Below the pieces are notes generated by a model, which was not told the DNA's origin, made no database searches, and saw only the letters and a program-made list of their open reading frames with translations. This document shows, in pieces, positions 34,967 to 43,451 of a stretch of 64,000 nucleotides of DNA. This DNA comes from an uncultured Bacteroidales bacterium. Its GTDB lineage: Bacteria; Bacteroidota; Bacteroidia; Bacteroidales; Muribaculaceae. Position 1 is the stretch's first letter. Each line of letters begins with the position of its first letter. The stretch spans positions 1 to 64,000 of the forward strand of contig URIC01000001.1 in assembly GCA_900547755.1 (NCBI GenBank), given 5' to 3'. The translations under genes and the position numbers were made by a program.

Positions 34967-34997
34967 TTGTAACGTTTTAGATTTTATGGTAATTTTG
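34966..34997 (+). promoter_or_regulatory. Promoter of miaB
   Basis: TTTG (34966-34969), 20 bases, TAATTTTG (34990-34997), a perfect match. The upstream TTTG touches the start codon of the divergent CoA-transferase gene. Leader of about 30 bases. Confidence 0.75.
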
Positions 34998-34999
34998 CA

Positions 35000-35032
35000 C
35001 AAAATTAGAAATTAAATTTGAATTACACCAAA
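35000..35032 (-). promoter_or_regulatory. Promoter of the CoA-transferase gene, interlocked with that of miaB
   Basis: Minus strand: TTTG (35029-35032), 21 bases, TAATTTTG (35000-35007). Its -7 element and that of miaB form the palindrome TAATTTTGCACAAAATTA at 34990-35007. Leader of about 27 bases. Confidence 0.72.
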
Positions 35033-35033
35033 T

Positions 35034-36389
35034 ATGATTGAAAAAAATTGCACACAATTTAAGAAAGTGCGCATTGAAACATATGGCTGTCAGATGAATG
35101 TGGCTGACAGTGAGGTAATTGCGACTGTTTTGCGTATGGCCGGCTACGAACCTGTGGAGGATGACTCTCTTGCCGATGCAGTGGTATTGAACACCTGTTC
35201 TATCCGCGACAATGCCGAGCAGAAGATTTATTCGCGCCTGGCCTACTGGAACTCACTGCGCCGCAAGAGCGGCGGCCGGCATATTGTAATAGGTGTATGC
35301 GGCTGCATGGCCGAGAGGGTGAAGGAACGGCTGCTTTCAGACCATGGGGTGGACTTTGTGGCCGGTCCGGACTCTTATCTGGACCTGCCGAACCTTGTGG
35401 CACAGGCCGAGCGAGGCCATAAGGCCATCAATGTGGAACTTAGCCTTACCGAGACTTACCGCGACGTGATTCCCTCGCGCATAGGACATTCACGCATCAG
35501 CGGATATATCAGCATCATGCGCGGGTGCAACAATTTCTGCTCCTATTGCATAGTCCCCTATACCCGTGGGCGCGAGCGCTCTCGCGAACCGCAGAGCATC
35601 CTTGCCGAGCTGGAAGACCTGCGCACACGCGGCTTCAAGGAAGTTATTATGCTGGGCCAGAATGTCAATTCTTACAGGTACACCGCCCCTGATAGCGGAG
35701 AGGAGACAGACTTTACCGCATTGCTCGGCATGGTGGCGGATGCGGCACCTGAAATGCGTGTGCGTTTCACCACCTCCCATCCCAAGGACATGACCGACGC
35801 CACGCTCTATATGATGGCCTCGCGCCCCAACATAGCCCGCCACATACATTTGCCCGTACAGAGCGGCAGCGACCGCATCCTCAAGCTGATGAACCGCAAG
35901 TACAGTTCCGGATGGTACATGGACCGGGTGGCCGCCATACGCCGTATAATGCCGGACTGCGGACTCACCTCCGACCTCTTCACCGGCTTCCATTCCGAGA
36001 CTCAGGAGGATTTCCTCAGCACTCTGCAGCTGATGCGCGACGCCGGATTCGATGCCTCGTTCATGTTCAAATACTCGGAGCGGCCGGGCACTTACGCTTC
36101 AAGGAATCTGCCGGACGACATTCCGGAGGAGGTGAAGATAGAACGCCTGAACCGGATGATAGAGTTGCAGAACGAGCTCTCGCTGAAGAGCAACGAGGCA
36201 GATGTGGGCAAGGAGTTCGAGGTCCTGATAGAGGGACGCAGCAAGCGCAGCGCCGAGGACCTGTACGGACGTACGTCGCAGAACAAGGTATGCGTCTTTC
36301 CGGCCGGCGGCCACCATCCGGGTGAGTTCGTGCGCGTCAGGGTCAAAAGCGCCAGCTCTGCCACACTATTGAGCGAAATAGTCGAATGA
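35034..36389 (+). CDS. miaB: tRNA-2-methylthio-N6-dimethylallyladenosine synthase
   Basis: 451 residues. Adds the 2-methylthio group to position 37 of tRNAs reading UNN codons; a radical-SAM enzyme with two 4Fe-4S clusters. N-terminal MTTase domain cysteines are in ETYGCQMNVADSE (near 14-26), LNTCSIRDNAEQK (near 50-62) and GVCGCMAERV (near 85-94); the radical-SAM motif CNNFCSYC follows IMRGxx near 163-172; C-terminal TRAM domain (GKEFEVLIEGRSKR). PYTRGRERSR is typical of MiaB rather than MtaB or RimO. Single gene with a terminator behind it. Confidence 0.95.
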   Translation: MIEKNCTQFKKVRIETYGCQMNVADSEVIATVLRMAGYEPVEDDSLADAVVLNTCSIRDNAEQKIYSRLAYWNSLRRKSGGRHIVIGVCGCMAERVKERLLSDHGVDFVAGPDSYLDLPNLVAQAERGHKAINVELSLTETYRDVIPSRIGHSRISGYISIMRGCNNFCSYCIVPYTRGRERSREPQSILAELEDLRTRGFKEVIMLGQNVNSYRYTAPDSGEETDFTALLGMVADAAPEMRVRFTTSHPKDMTDATLYMMASRPNIARHIHLPVQSGSDRILKLMNRKYSSGWYMDRVAAIRRIMPDCGLTSDLFTGFHSETQEDFLSTLQLMRDAGFDASFMFKYSERPGTYASRNLPDDIPEEVKIERLNRMIELQNELSLKSNEADVGKEFEVLIEGRSKRSAEDLYGRTSQNKVCVFPAGGHHPGEFVRVRVKSASSATLLSEIVE

Positions 36390-36413
36390 TTAACGTTTGT
36401 TAACACAGGTGTG

Positions 36414-36437
36414 CCCCGGTCCTGCACAGGGCCGGGG
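36414..36437 (+). terminator. Terminator of miaB
   Basis: Ten-base-pair stem with one G-T pair (CCCCGGTCCT / AGGGCCGGGG), loop GCAC, followed by TTAATTTT. Twenty-four bases after the stop. Confidence 0.8.
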
Positions 36438-36508
36438 TTAATTTTGCAGTGTCGGGCAGGAAGAAAAAACTGCACTGAAACCGCAAAACCCCAAAAAACA
36501 TTTGTGTT

Positions 36509-36601
36509 ATGAAACGAAAAATATCTCTCGGACTTCTGTTTGTTTACGCCCTCGGCGCATGTCTGGTGGCACTGAATCTTAAAAATTACTTCTTGCAGTG
36601 A
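36509..36601 (+). CDS. Possible 30-residue membrane peptide
   Basis: A short frame encodes MKRKISLGLLFVYALGACL followed by 11 residues ending NYFLQ: a basic start and one hydrophobic stretch able to span the membrane. A -7-like TAATTTTG lies at 36439-36446, about 60 bases upstream, without a good TTTG. Its last 23 bases overlap the end of nadK on the other strand. I recognise no family; it may be a real small protein of the inner membrane or chance. Confidence 0.4.
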   Translation: MKRKISLGLLFVYALGACLVALNLKNYFLQ

Positions 36602-37463
36602 CGGATGCGCCCCATAGCAGTTTGTCTCTCAGGGCGGCGGCGAATCCGTAGCGGGCACGGGTCACGAGACGCAGGGTGAAGGGAGCTTTGCGGATGTTGA
36701 CCCGTGTGCCTACGGGCAGGCTTACAGCTACGCCGTCCAGGCTGAGCATGAAAGAGCCGGTGCGGGAGTCGGTGACAGTGGAGATGTGGCAGTCATCGCT
36801 CACCACAAGCGGACGCATCGACAGGGTGTGCGGCGCCACCGGTGTCAGGGATATGGCCGGCACCGTGGGCTGCATTATCGGTCCGCCGGCCGAGAGACTG
36901 TAGGCCGTGGAGCCGGATGGTGTCGCTATTACGAGGCCGTCTCCCTCATAGTCGGTGAGATATGCACCCTCCACGGAGGTGCGGACAGTAATCATGGAGC
37001 CGGAATTTTCCTTCAGCAGTGAGACATCGTTAAGGGCGTATGGCCACACGTCAGCCGGAAGAGCCTCACATTCCACCTTGAGCATGGTCCGTTCCTCGTA
37101 GGTGATGGTATTGTGGGTTATTGCGTATACCAGGGAGTCGGCATCCTTGCTGTGCCATGCGGTAAGGAAACCCAGATGCCCGGTGTTTATGCCCGCCACA
37201 GGTATGCCGCTGCGGGCCGCCCAGTGTGCCGCGCGCAGCAGTGTGCCGTCGCCCCCGGCGCTGATGATTATGGCGGAGTCTGGCGAGGGGGCGTTCACTT
37301 TGGCGCAATTCAAGGCTTCCGAAGCGCCCCGGGAGACGAGCCAGGTGTGGAACTCGCTCTCTATCTGCACATCAAGGCCGGAGGCGCGCAGCATGGCTAT
37401 GAGGGAGTTGAGCGCACTGACGGAAGAGTCCTGAAATGTGTTGCCGAAGAGTGAGACAAGCAT
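36579..37463 (-). CDS. nadK: NAD kinase
   Basis: 294 residues. Phosphorylates NAD to NADP. Seen: the ATP/NAD site SAGGDGTLLRAAHW (near 68-81), INTGHLGFLT (near 95-104), NDVSLLKENSGSMI (near 146-159) and the C-terminal core YEGDGLVIATPSGSTAYSLSAGGPI (near 172-196; shown in parts as GDGLVIATPSGSTAYSL). Cytoplasmic. The CBS-like gene starts just upstream (seven-base gap), so both are likely one transcript. Confidence 0.95.
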   Translation of the reverse strand: MLVSLFGNTFQDSSVSALNSLIAMLRASGLDVQIESEFHTWLVSRGASEALNCAKVNAPSPDSAIIISAGGDGTLLRAAHWAARSGIPVAGINTGHLGFLTAWHSKDADSLVYAITHNTITYEERTMLKVECEALPADVWPYALNDVSLLKENSGSMITVRTSVEGAYLTDYEGDGLVIATPSGSTAYSLSAGGPIMQPTVPAISLTPVAPHTLSMRPLVVSDDCHISTVTDSRTGSFMLSLDGVAVSLPVGTRVNIRKAPFTLRLVTRARYGFAAALRDKLLWGASVTARSNF

Positions 37464-37469
37464 GGGTTT

Positions 37470-37973
37470 TCAGATGTTTAGGTAATGTTGAAGTTCCAGT
37501 ATGCGTTCAGCCGTGAGTTCGGCTTGGGAATTTTCAGCGCCATGGGCGTATGCCACGAAATAACCGTATCTCTCCAAAGAACGCACCGCATGGGAAGGGT
37601 CGGCACGGTTTATGCGCAGATACACATTTATGTCGCCGTCTCCGGCTGGATATGCGAGCATCGATATCAGAGATGCCTCGGTATCCTCTACGGCGCGGGC
37701 CAGGGCCGAGGCCGAGTAGGAGCGTGTGTCGGTACGCACCATCAGTTCTGAATACTCGTCGGAGTGGGGGAGCAGGACGGAAAGAGCTTGCAGGGCTTGC
37801 CAGGCTGTCAGCGGGGATTCGTTCTGCGGGCCTGTGACATTCAGGGCAGGGGAGCCGGAGCCGGTCATGGCTTCGAGAACAGCAGACAGAGGAGCGGATT
37901 CTTCCACCCTCGGCACCGAGGTGACGAGGGGATGCGGTTCGGCGGGATATGTCAGAAGTTCATGTGCGTTCAT
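37470..37973 (-). CDS. CBS-domain-like protein upstream of nadK
   Basis: 167 residues, no signal peptide. The first half (LVTSVPRVEESAPLSAVLEAM...SPALNVTG, about 17-48) reads like the strand-helix-strand core of a CBS motif with unusual loops. The second half, INVYLRINRADPSHAVRSLERYGYFV, resembles an ACT-like strand pattern. CBS modules bind adenosyl ligands, so it could sense nucleotide state for NAD kinase, an inference from adjacency. The family is only tentatively recognised. Confidence 0.65.
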   Translation of the reverse strand: MNAHELLTYPAEPHPLVTSVPRVEESAPLSAVLEAMTGSGSPALNVTGPQNESPLTAWQALQALSVLLPHSDEYSELMVRTDTRSYSASALARAVEDTEASLISMLAYPAGDGDINVYLRINRADPSHAVRSLERYGYFVAYAHGAENSQAELTAERILELQHYLNI

Positions 37974-38225
37974 TCCTTAACCGGTGGTCTACAAAGAGCG
38001 TGTCCTGCAAAAAAATGTTTTGTCAGTGTTTATTTGCAGGTGGTCAGTGGCTCAATTCAATTTTTTTGACTATTTTTGCACAGCCAAAATGAGGGTCCTC
38101 CTTTAGAGGAGGCGTTTCTAAGGGTTCAAAGTTACTAAATTTATGTCAATATGCGGCAAATTCTCCGTTAAAAAAAGGTTAAGGGAGTGGATTTTGTCGC
38201 GCAGAAAAGTGTCAACGGACTTGAA

Positions 38226-38939
38226 ATGACAAGATTAAGTGTAAATATCAACAAGATAGCCACACTGCGCAACGCACGTGGCGAGAACAATCCGGATGTG
38301 CAGCGGTTTGCCGAAGACTGCGAGCGTATGGGAGCCCAGGGCATTACGGTACATCCGCGTCCCGATGAGCGTCACATACGCCGTTCCGACGTCTACAAGC
38401 TGCGCCCGCTGGTGAAGACCGAGTTCAATATCGAGGGATACCCCTCGCCGGAGTTCATGGAACTGGTGCTGAGCGTGCGTCCCGAGCAGGTGACACTTGT
38501 GCCGGACAAACCTGATGTCCTGACCTCCTCCGCCGGTTGGGACGTGGAGAATAACTTCGAGTTCCTGAGCGGTATAGTGGAACGTCTGTGTCAGGCAGGC
38601 ATACGCGCCTCTATCTTCGTGGACCCGGATGAGAAGACCATAGCCGCTGCGGCGCGTGCCGGAGCCGACCGCGTGGAACTGTACACCAAGGCATACGCCG
38701 ACAATTATTCCAAGGACCGCGAGGCTGCCGTAGCTCCCTATGTGGCAGCTTCCCGCGCCGCCCATTCCGTAGGCCTGGGCGTTAACGGCGGCCATGACCT
38801 GAACCTGGAGAATCTGCGATATTTTCACGAACAGCTTCCTTATCTTGACGAGGTGTCCATAGGTCATGCCATAGTCTGCGATGCCCTCTATATGGGTATA
38901 GAGAACACTGTCAAGGCATATCTGGAGTGCCTTAAGTAA
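38226..38939 (+). CDS. pdxJ: Pyridoxine 5'-phosphate synthase
   Basis: 237 residues from ATG 38226 (MTRLSVNINKIATLRNARG); the open frame starts at 38187. Condenses 1-deoxyxylulose-5-phosphate with the PdxA product to pyridoxine phosphate. TIM-barrel motifs: ITVHPRPDERHI (near 42-53), YPSPEFMELV, VTLVPDKPDVLTSS with the glutamate and histidine region and LGVNGGHDLNLENL (near 186-199), EVSIGHAIVCDAL. A leader of roughly 140 bases after TATTTTTG at 38071-38078 contains a small stem (CCTCC...GGAGG near 38099-38114). Confidence 0.95.
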   Translation: MTRLSVNINKIATLRNARGENNPDVQRFAEDCERMGAQGITVHPRPDERHIRRSDVYKLRPLVKTEFNIEGYPSPEFMELVLSVRPEQVTLVPDKPDVLTSSAGWDVENNFEFLSGIVERLCQAGIRASIFVDPDEKTIAAAARAGADRVELYTKAYADNYSKDREAAVAPYVAASRAAHSVGLGVNGGHDLNLENLRYFHEQLPYLDEVSIGHAIVCDALYMGIENTVKAYLECLK

Positions 38940-38972
38940 TCTTATTCCGAAATCTTAAACACACAATAATAT

Positions 38973-39629
38973 ATGTTAATGACAACTGCCCCGGCCGCCC
39001 CCGTAGTACAGCGCACCCTCTGGGACCTGGTGCTGGACGGAGGCTATATTATGATTCCCCTGGCCCTGCTCCTGCTCGTATGCGTCTACGTGTTCTGTGA
39101 ACGCTGCTGGACCATCAATCGCGCCATGCGTCAGGACAAAACCTTCATGAAGCGCATCCGCGACTGCGTCATGGAAGGGGATATGAACAATGCCGTGCGT
39201 CTCTGCAAGAAGAGCGACACTCCCGTTTCCCGTCTTGTCTACAAGGGTATAACCCGCATAGGCCGTCCTGCCTCCGAGGTCATGGCTGCGGTCGAGAATA
39301 CCGGCAACATAGAGGTGGGACGTCTGGGTAAGGGCCTCACCTGGCTGTCTACAACAGCCGCCGGCGCCCCCATGCTCGGATTTCTCGGCACAGTAGTGGG
39401 CATGATGGAGTCTTTCTTCGAGATGAGCGCCGCCGGAAGCGCCTCCGACATAAACACTCTGAGCGGAGGTATCTCACTGGCATTGGTCACTACCGTTGCC
39501 GGCCTCATTGTTGGTATAATCGCTCTTTTCGCCTACAACTACCTGGTGTCCCGCCTTGACAGACTGATGACCGAACTGGAGAGCAAGACCATGGAGTTCA
39601 TGGATATGCTTAACGAACCCGCCTGCTGA
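38973..39629 (+). CDS. exbB: ExbB/MotA/TolQ proton channel protein
   Basis: 218 residues, three membrane helices (about 28-46, 118-140, 160-185). The family core is present: GKGLTWLSTTAAGAPMLGFLGTVVGMM (near 108-134 in pieces) and GGISLALVTTVAGLIVGIIALFAYNYL. With ExbD it forms the proton-driven motor for TonB. Immediately followed by exbD and a TonB-like gene, an ordinary arrangement. Confidence 0.92.
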   Translation: MLMTTAPAAPVVQRTLWDLVLDGGYIMIPLALLLLVCVYVFCERCWTINRAMRQDKTFMKRIRDCVMEGDMNNAVRLCKKSDTPVSRLVYKGITRIGRPASEVMAAVENTGNIEVGRLGKGLTWLSTTAAGAPMLGFLGTVVGMMESFFEMSAAGSASDINTLSGGISLALVTTVAGLIVGIIALFAYNYLVSRLDRLMTELESKTMEFMDMLNEPAC

Positions 39630-39688
39630 GGATGTGTCTGCAGACGTATATTCCTTAAGAATGTCTAACTCATTGAATACCGGCAATT

Positions 39689-40126
39689 ATGGCGCTTAAA
39701 AAGCAATTCGATACCCTCAGTGCCTTCTCTATGTCGTCCATGGCGGACGTCATATTTCTGCTGCTCATATTCTTTATGATTACGTCTACGCTCATTATTC
39801 CGTCGGCGCTTGACGTGAATCTGCCGCAGAGTACCGAGCAGACTATAGAGAAGCCGCAGACCGAGGTGTACATAGATTCCTTGAGCCAGTTGTATATAGT
39901 GGCCGACCGCAACGACAGCCTTCCCGAAGGACGTGTGCCCCGTCAGGTAAGCGCTGCCGAGCTGCAGTCTTCGCTCATGCTTATGCGCGACCAGGGGATT
40001 CTGCAGTCTGTGGCCCTTTACGCCGACAGCGTGGTGCCCTACGCTTCTGTGATAAAGGTGCTTGACATGGCGGCCCGCAACGACATCAAGATGGTGCTCG
40101 CCACCCGTCCCGCCTCATCCATCTGA
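39689..40126 (+). CDS. exbD: ExbD/TolR biopolymer transport protein
   Basis: 145 residues. One N-terminal membrane helix (VIFLLLIFFMITSTLI, about 24-39) with the conserved aspartate in SMADVIFLLL (D21), the proton-path residue, and a periplasmic domain. It couples the ExbB channel to the TonB protein encoded next. Eight bases separate the stop from the following gene. Confidence 0.9.
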   Translation: MALKKQFDTLSAFSMSSMADVIFLLLIFFMITSTLIIPSALDVNLPQSTEQTIEKPQTEVYIDSLSQLYIVADRNDSLPEGRVPRQVSAAELQSSLMLMRDQGILQSVALYADSVVPYASVIKVLDMAARNDIKMVLATRPASSI

Positions 40127-40133
40127 CAGCTAT

Positions 40134-40922
40134 ATGAAACGACCTACAACCGCCCAGAACGTAGCCTTGAGTGTGACGGCAGCATTTGCCTTGCTGCTGG
40201 CGCTGCTCTTGCTCGGCGTGCATCTGGACCTCGCGCGGCATAAGCCCGCCCCCCCTGGGGAGACGCTCGCTATGGCTGATTTGGAGGAAGAGGAGATTAT
40301 GGAAGAAGAGCGGTTTATCGAACCTGAAATAGCTGACCTCGGTGACCCCGAGACAGACCTCAGGGACGAGGATGCCCCCATGCCCCAGGGAGAGCCGGAC
40401 CTGTCGGAAGTCAAGAACGACAAACTGGTGGTGAACGGTCCGAATCCCAAGGCCAACGATGAGTCGGAAAAACTTGTCGCCACCCGCAGGCAGAGCGATA
40501 GCAAGACCACCCCTCCTTCCAGGAAGGAGGAGCCGGACCAGCGCATAACGGGTATGAGAAACAAGTTCAGTCCCAAGAACGGCAAGACCGAAGGGCAGGG
40601 ACAGACAGCCGCTTCAGGCCAGGGGGGGCGTGGCGCCGGACTCCACGGCGTGATGAACGGAGGCCGTAAGCTCTTGAACAATCCTACATTCTCCGACTAC
40701 AAGATTACCAAGCAGAACCGGGTCATAGTCACTGTCATAGTACTGGCCAACGGCACTGTGGAACCCGGCTCGTCGCAGATATCGCAGACCACGTATTCTG
40801 TGGATTCTGACATCCGCGCCAAGATTAAGCAATATTCCGAGAGGACAAAGTGGACCCCCAAGGAGGGTGCCCCCAAAGCGCGGGCTACCCTGACGTGGAC
40901 ACTGATGCCTGCCATCAATTGA
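40134..40922 (+). CDS. TonB-like energy transducer
   Basis: 262 residues from ATG 40134. N-terminal anchor helix (ALSVTAAFALLLALLLLGVH, about 10-29), an acidic and proline-poor linker (EEEEIMEEERF, then DLGDPETDLRDEDAPMPQ), and a C-terminal domain that begins GVMNGGRKLLNNPTFSDYKI and ends in ARATLTWTLMPAIN. The linker is more acidic than in typical TonB proteins, which carry Lys/Glu-Pro repeats, and the C-terminal domain is diverged, so the fold is inferred. Position after exbBD is the main support. Confidence 0.78.
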   Translation: MKRPTTAQNVALSVTAAFALLLALLLLGVHLDLARHKPAPPGETLAMADLEEEEIMEEERFIEPEIADLGDPETDLRDEDAPMPQGEPDLSEVKNDKLVVNGPNPKANDESEKLVATRRQSDSKTTPPSRKEEPDQRITGMRNKFSPKNGKTEGQGQTAASGQGGRGAGLHGVMNGGRKLLNNPTFSDYKITKQNRVIVTVIVLANGTVEPGSSQISQTTYSVDSDIRAKIKQYSERTKWTPKEGAPKARATLTWTLMPAIN

Positions 40923-40956
40923 CCGCTTCTGTCATCGGACAACAGATAAATACGTA

Positions 40957-42132
40957 ATGCCGAATCATATAGAAATACCACCCGAGGTGACCCGCGTCAA
41001 GCAACGCTTCTCCATCGTGGGTAATTCCCGCGCACTGGTGGAGGCTATTGAGCGCGCCATCAAGGTGGCGCCCATAGACCTGAGCGTGCTGGTGATTGGC
41101 GAGAGCGGCGCGGGCAAGGAATTTTTTCCGAAAATCATACATAACTTCGGGGCGCGCAAACATGCCAAATACATTGCGGTGAACTGCGGCGCCATTCCCG
41201 AAGGTACGATAGACTCCGAGCTGTTCGGCCACGAGAAAGGCTCTTTTACCGGTGCTTTATCAACCCGCAAGGGCTACTTCGAGGAGGCTGACGGAGGTAC
41301 CATATTCCTGGACGAGGTTGCGGAACTGCCGCTTACCACCCAGGCGCGACTGCTCCGTGTGCTGGAGAGCGGCGAGTTCCTTAAAGTAGGCTCCTCGCAG
41401 GTGCAGAAAGCCAATGTCAGGGTAGTGGCGGCCACTAATGTGAACCTGCTCAAGGCTGTGGTCGAGGGTAAGTTCCGCGAAGACCTGTATTATCGCCTTT
41501 CCACGGTACAGATAAATGTGCCTGCCCTGCATGACCGAGGTCAGGATATAATCCTGTTGGCCCGCAAATTCGCCTCGGATTTCAGTGAGAAGTACATGAT
41601 GCCGGCCATCACCTTTGCCGAAGATGCGCGCCGGATGATGCTTCTGTACCGTTGGCCCGGCAATGTGCGTCAGCTTAAGAATGTGGTGGAGCAGGCCGCG
41701 CTTTTCCATGCCGGCGAGGAGGTGACGGGAGAGCAGCTGTCCGAATTCATACCCCATTCTTCGGAGACCTCGGTGACCACACGCCGCGCCGCTCCTTCTT
41801 ACGAGAGTGAGCGCGAGATGCTCTGGCACACCATTCTCTCGCTGCGCGGTGAGTTGCAGGCTTTGCGTGATGAGATTGGAGCCAAGGCTCCAATCGAGCC
41901 GGAACGCAACCTCCCGGCCGGAACGGCAGGTATTCCTAAAGCCAGCTCGGTGGTCCCTTACTCCGAGCCGGAGTTCACCCCTTACGAACCCGCCTCGCTG
42001 GAGGAGAACGAGCGCCAGACCATAATCCAGGCGCTGAACCGCTGTGGCGGTGTGCGTAAACGCGCCGCCAAGGAGCTCAACATCTCTGAACGCACTCTTT
42101 ATCGCAAAATAAAGGAATACGGACTTGACTGA
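40957..42132 (+). CDS. Sigma-54-dependent transcription activator, AAA+ and Fis domains only
   Basis: 391 residues. The AAA+ module starts directly with no receiver or GAF domain. Walker A GESGAGKE (48-55), the sigma-54 contact loop GSFTGA (95-100), Walker B IFLDE (116-120), sensor I RVVAATNVN and the R-finger region RDLYYRL-like REDLYYRLSTV. The C-terminal Fis-type HTH is NRCGGVRKRAAKELNI and SERTLYRKIKEYGLD. Lacking a sensory domain, it may be constitutive or controlled by a partner. It overlaps lptE by eight bases, an unusual link between a sigma-54 activator and LPS transport. Confidence 0.92.
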   Translation: MPNHIEIPPEVTRVKQRFSIVGNSRALVEAIERAIKVAPIDLSVLVIGESGAGKEFFPKIIHNFGARKHAKYIAVNCGAIPEGTIDSELFGHEKGSFTGALSTRKGYFEEADGGTIFLDEVAELPLTTQARLLRVLESGEFLKVGSSQVQKANVRVVAATNVNLLKAVVEGKFREDLYYRLSTVQINVPALHDRGQDIILLARKFASDFSEKYMMPAITFAEDARRMMLLYRWPGNVRQLKNVVEQAALFHAGEEVTGEQLSEFIPHSSETSVTTRRAAPSYESEREMLWHTILSLRGELQALRDEIGAKAPIEPERNLPAGTAGIPKASSVVPYSEPEFTPYEPASLEENERQTIIQALNRCGGVRKRAAKELNISERTLYRKIKEYGLD

Positions 42133-42673
42133 TATGCTTGCAAGGATAAAAAAATATATGGTCCGCCCCTTTGTGCCGCTCTGCGCACTCTCTGTGCTGC
42201 TATGTGCCGGGGGATGTATCCCCAGCTATAAGTTCAACGGTTCGGCAATCAACTACGACATATATAAGACTATATCCATAAGCGAGTTCCCTATTCGTGC
42301 GGCACTGGTGTATCCACCCTTGCAGCAGACGTTTGAGAACGAGTTGCTTGACGCGGTGGCCCGTCAGACCCGCTTGCGCGAAACAGATACCCCCGGAGCG
42401 GACATAGAGATGAGCGGCGAGATTACCGGATACGCACTTTCACCGCAGGCGGTGGGTGAGGACGCTTACGCCACCCAGACACGCCTCACCATCACCGTGA
42501 GGGTCAAGTATGTGGACCATAAGAACGAGGCCAACAATCTGGACCAGACATTCTCCGCATACCGCGACTTCTCCAGCTCGGAGATGCTGACGGATGTGCA
42601 GGACGAGCTGTGCCGACAAATCAGCGAGGACCTGGTGGACCTCATATTTAACGCTACTCTCGGAAACTGGTAA
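42125..42673 (+). CDS. lptE: LPS-assembly lipoprotein LptE
   Basis: 182 residues. Lipobox LCAGGC near 26-31. The body matches the Bacteroidetes form of LptE: YKFNGSAINYDIYKTISI, YPPLQQTFENELLDAVARQT and the C-terminal LCRQISEDLVDLIFNATLGNW. LptE plugs the LptD barrel in the outer membrane and helps deliver lipopolysaccharide to the surface. Begins inside the end of the activator gene; the next gene starts three bases after its stop. Confidence 0.88.
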   Translation: MTDMLARIKKYMVRPFVPLCALSVLLCAGGCIPSYKFNGSAINYDIYKTISISEFPIRAALVYPPLQQTFENELLDAVARQTRLRETDTPGADIEMSGEITGYALSPQAVGEDAYATQTRLTITVRVKYVDHKNEANNLDQTFSAYRDFSSSEMLTDVQDELCRQISEDLVDLIFNATLGNW

Positions 42674-42675
42674 AA

Positions 42676-43446
42676 ATGACTACGATATCTTCAAAATACA
42701 CGGAACAGGAAGCGGCGGAGATGCTGGAACGCTATCCGTATTTCACCCTGCCTGCGCTACTTGCGCTTAAGCGAGGCGGAACCCACGGACCGCTTACAGA
42801 CCGCCTGGCGGCACGTGTGGCTATTTCTCTTTCCGATAAGGAGTCTTTGTCGCAGGTGCTGGGTCAGCAGGCATCTATGTTTGACAATTTCTACCCGGAG
42901 GAGCAGAAATCCACTCCCGGTACTCTTGACACCATAGATACATTCCTTTCCACCTTCGGTAAGTCATATAGCCGGGAGACGGATGCCCTGGAGAAGATGA
43001 TTTTCAACCCTGCGCCGGACTATGCTTCTGTCCTGGCCGCTGAGGAACGCGCCTCTTTACCCGGCGAACAGGAGCTGACAGGCCCGGACGTTTCCGAACA
43101 GGACAGACTTATAAACAGCTTCATCGCCGGCAATAACGCTCATATTCCACACAGACGTCAGGAGCCGGTCACAGTCACTGAAGCGCTCGGTGAGGAGGAA
43201 CTCAAATCGGAAAAATTGACCAATGAGGAACCGAAGACCGAGCAGACACCGGTCCAGGCTCGAAAAGAGCCCGAAAACGCTACTCTCACCGAGAGTCTGG
43301 TGCGTGTACTCATAAAAAACCGCAATTATTCCAAGGCAATTGAAATTATTTCTGACCTCAGCTTGAAAAATCCAGAAAAAAGTATTTACTTTGCAGACCA
43401 TATACGGTTTCTCCGCAAATTGATTATTAACGAAAACAAGAAATAA
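42676..43446 (+). CDS. Hypothetical protein, helical, TPR-like C-terminus
   Basis: 256 residues, no signal peptide or membrane helix. Three blocks: an N-terminal helical region (about 1-115), a polar, low-complexity middle rich in Glu, Lys and Pro (about 140-205: EEELKSEKLTNEEPKTEQ), and a final helical segment (LVRVLIKNRNYSKAIEIISDLSLKNPEKS), the typical end of a single TPR-like hairpin. I do not recognise the family as a whole. It lies between lptE and secG in one run, so it may have a role at the envelope. Confidence 0.7.
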   Translation: MTTISSKYTEQEAAEMLERYPYFTLPALLALKRGGTHGPLTDRLAARVAISLSDKESLSQVLGQQASMFDNFYPEEQKSTPGTLDTIDTFLSTFGKSYSRETDALEKMIFNPAPDYASVLAAEERASLPGEQELTGPDVSEQDRLINSFIAGNNAHIPHRRQEPVTVTEALGEEELKSEKLTNEEPKTEQTPVQARKEPENATLTESLVRVLIKNRNYSKAIEIISDLSLKNPEKSIYFADHIRFLRKLIINENKK

Positions 43447-43451
43447 GACAA

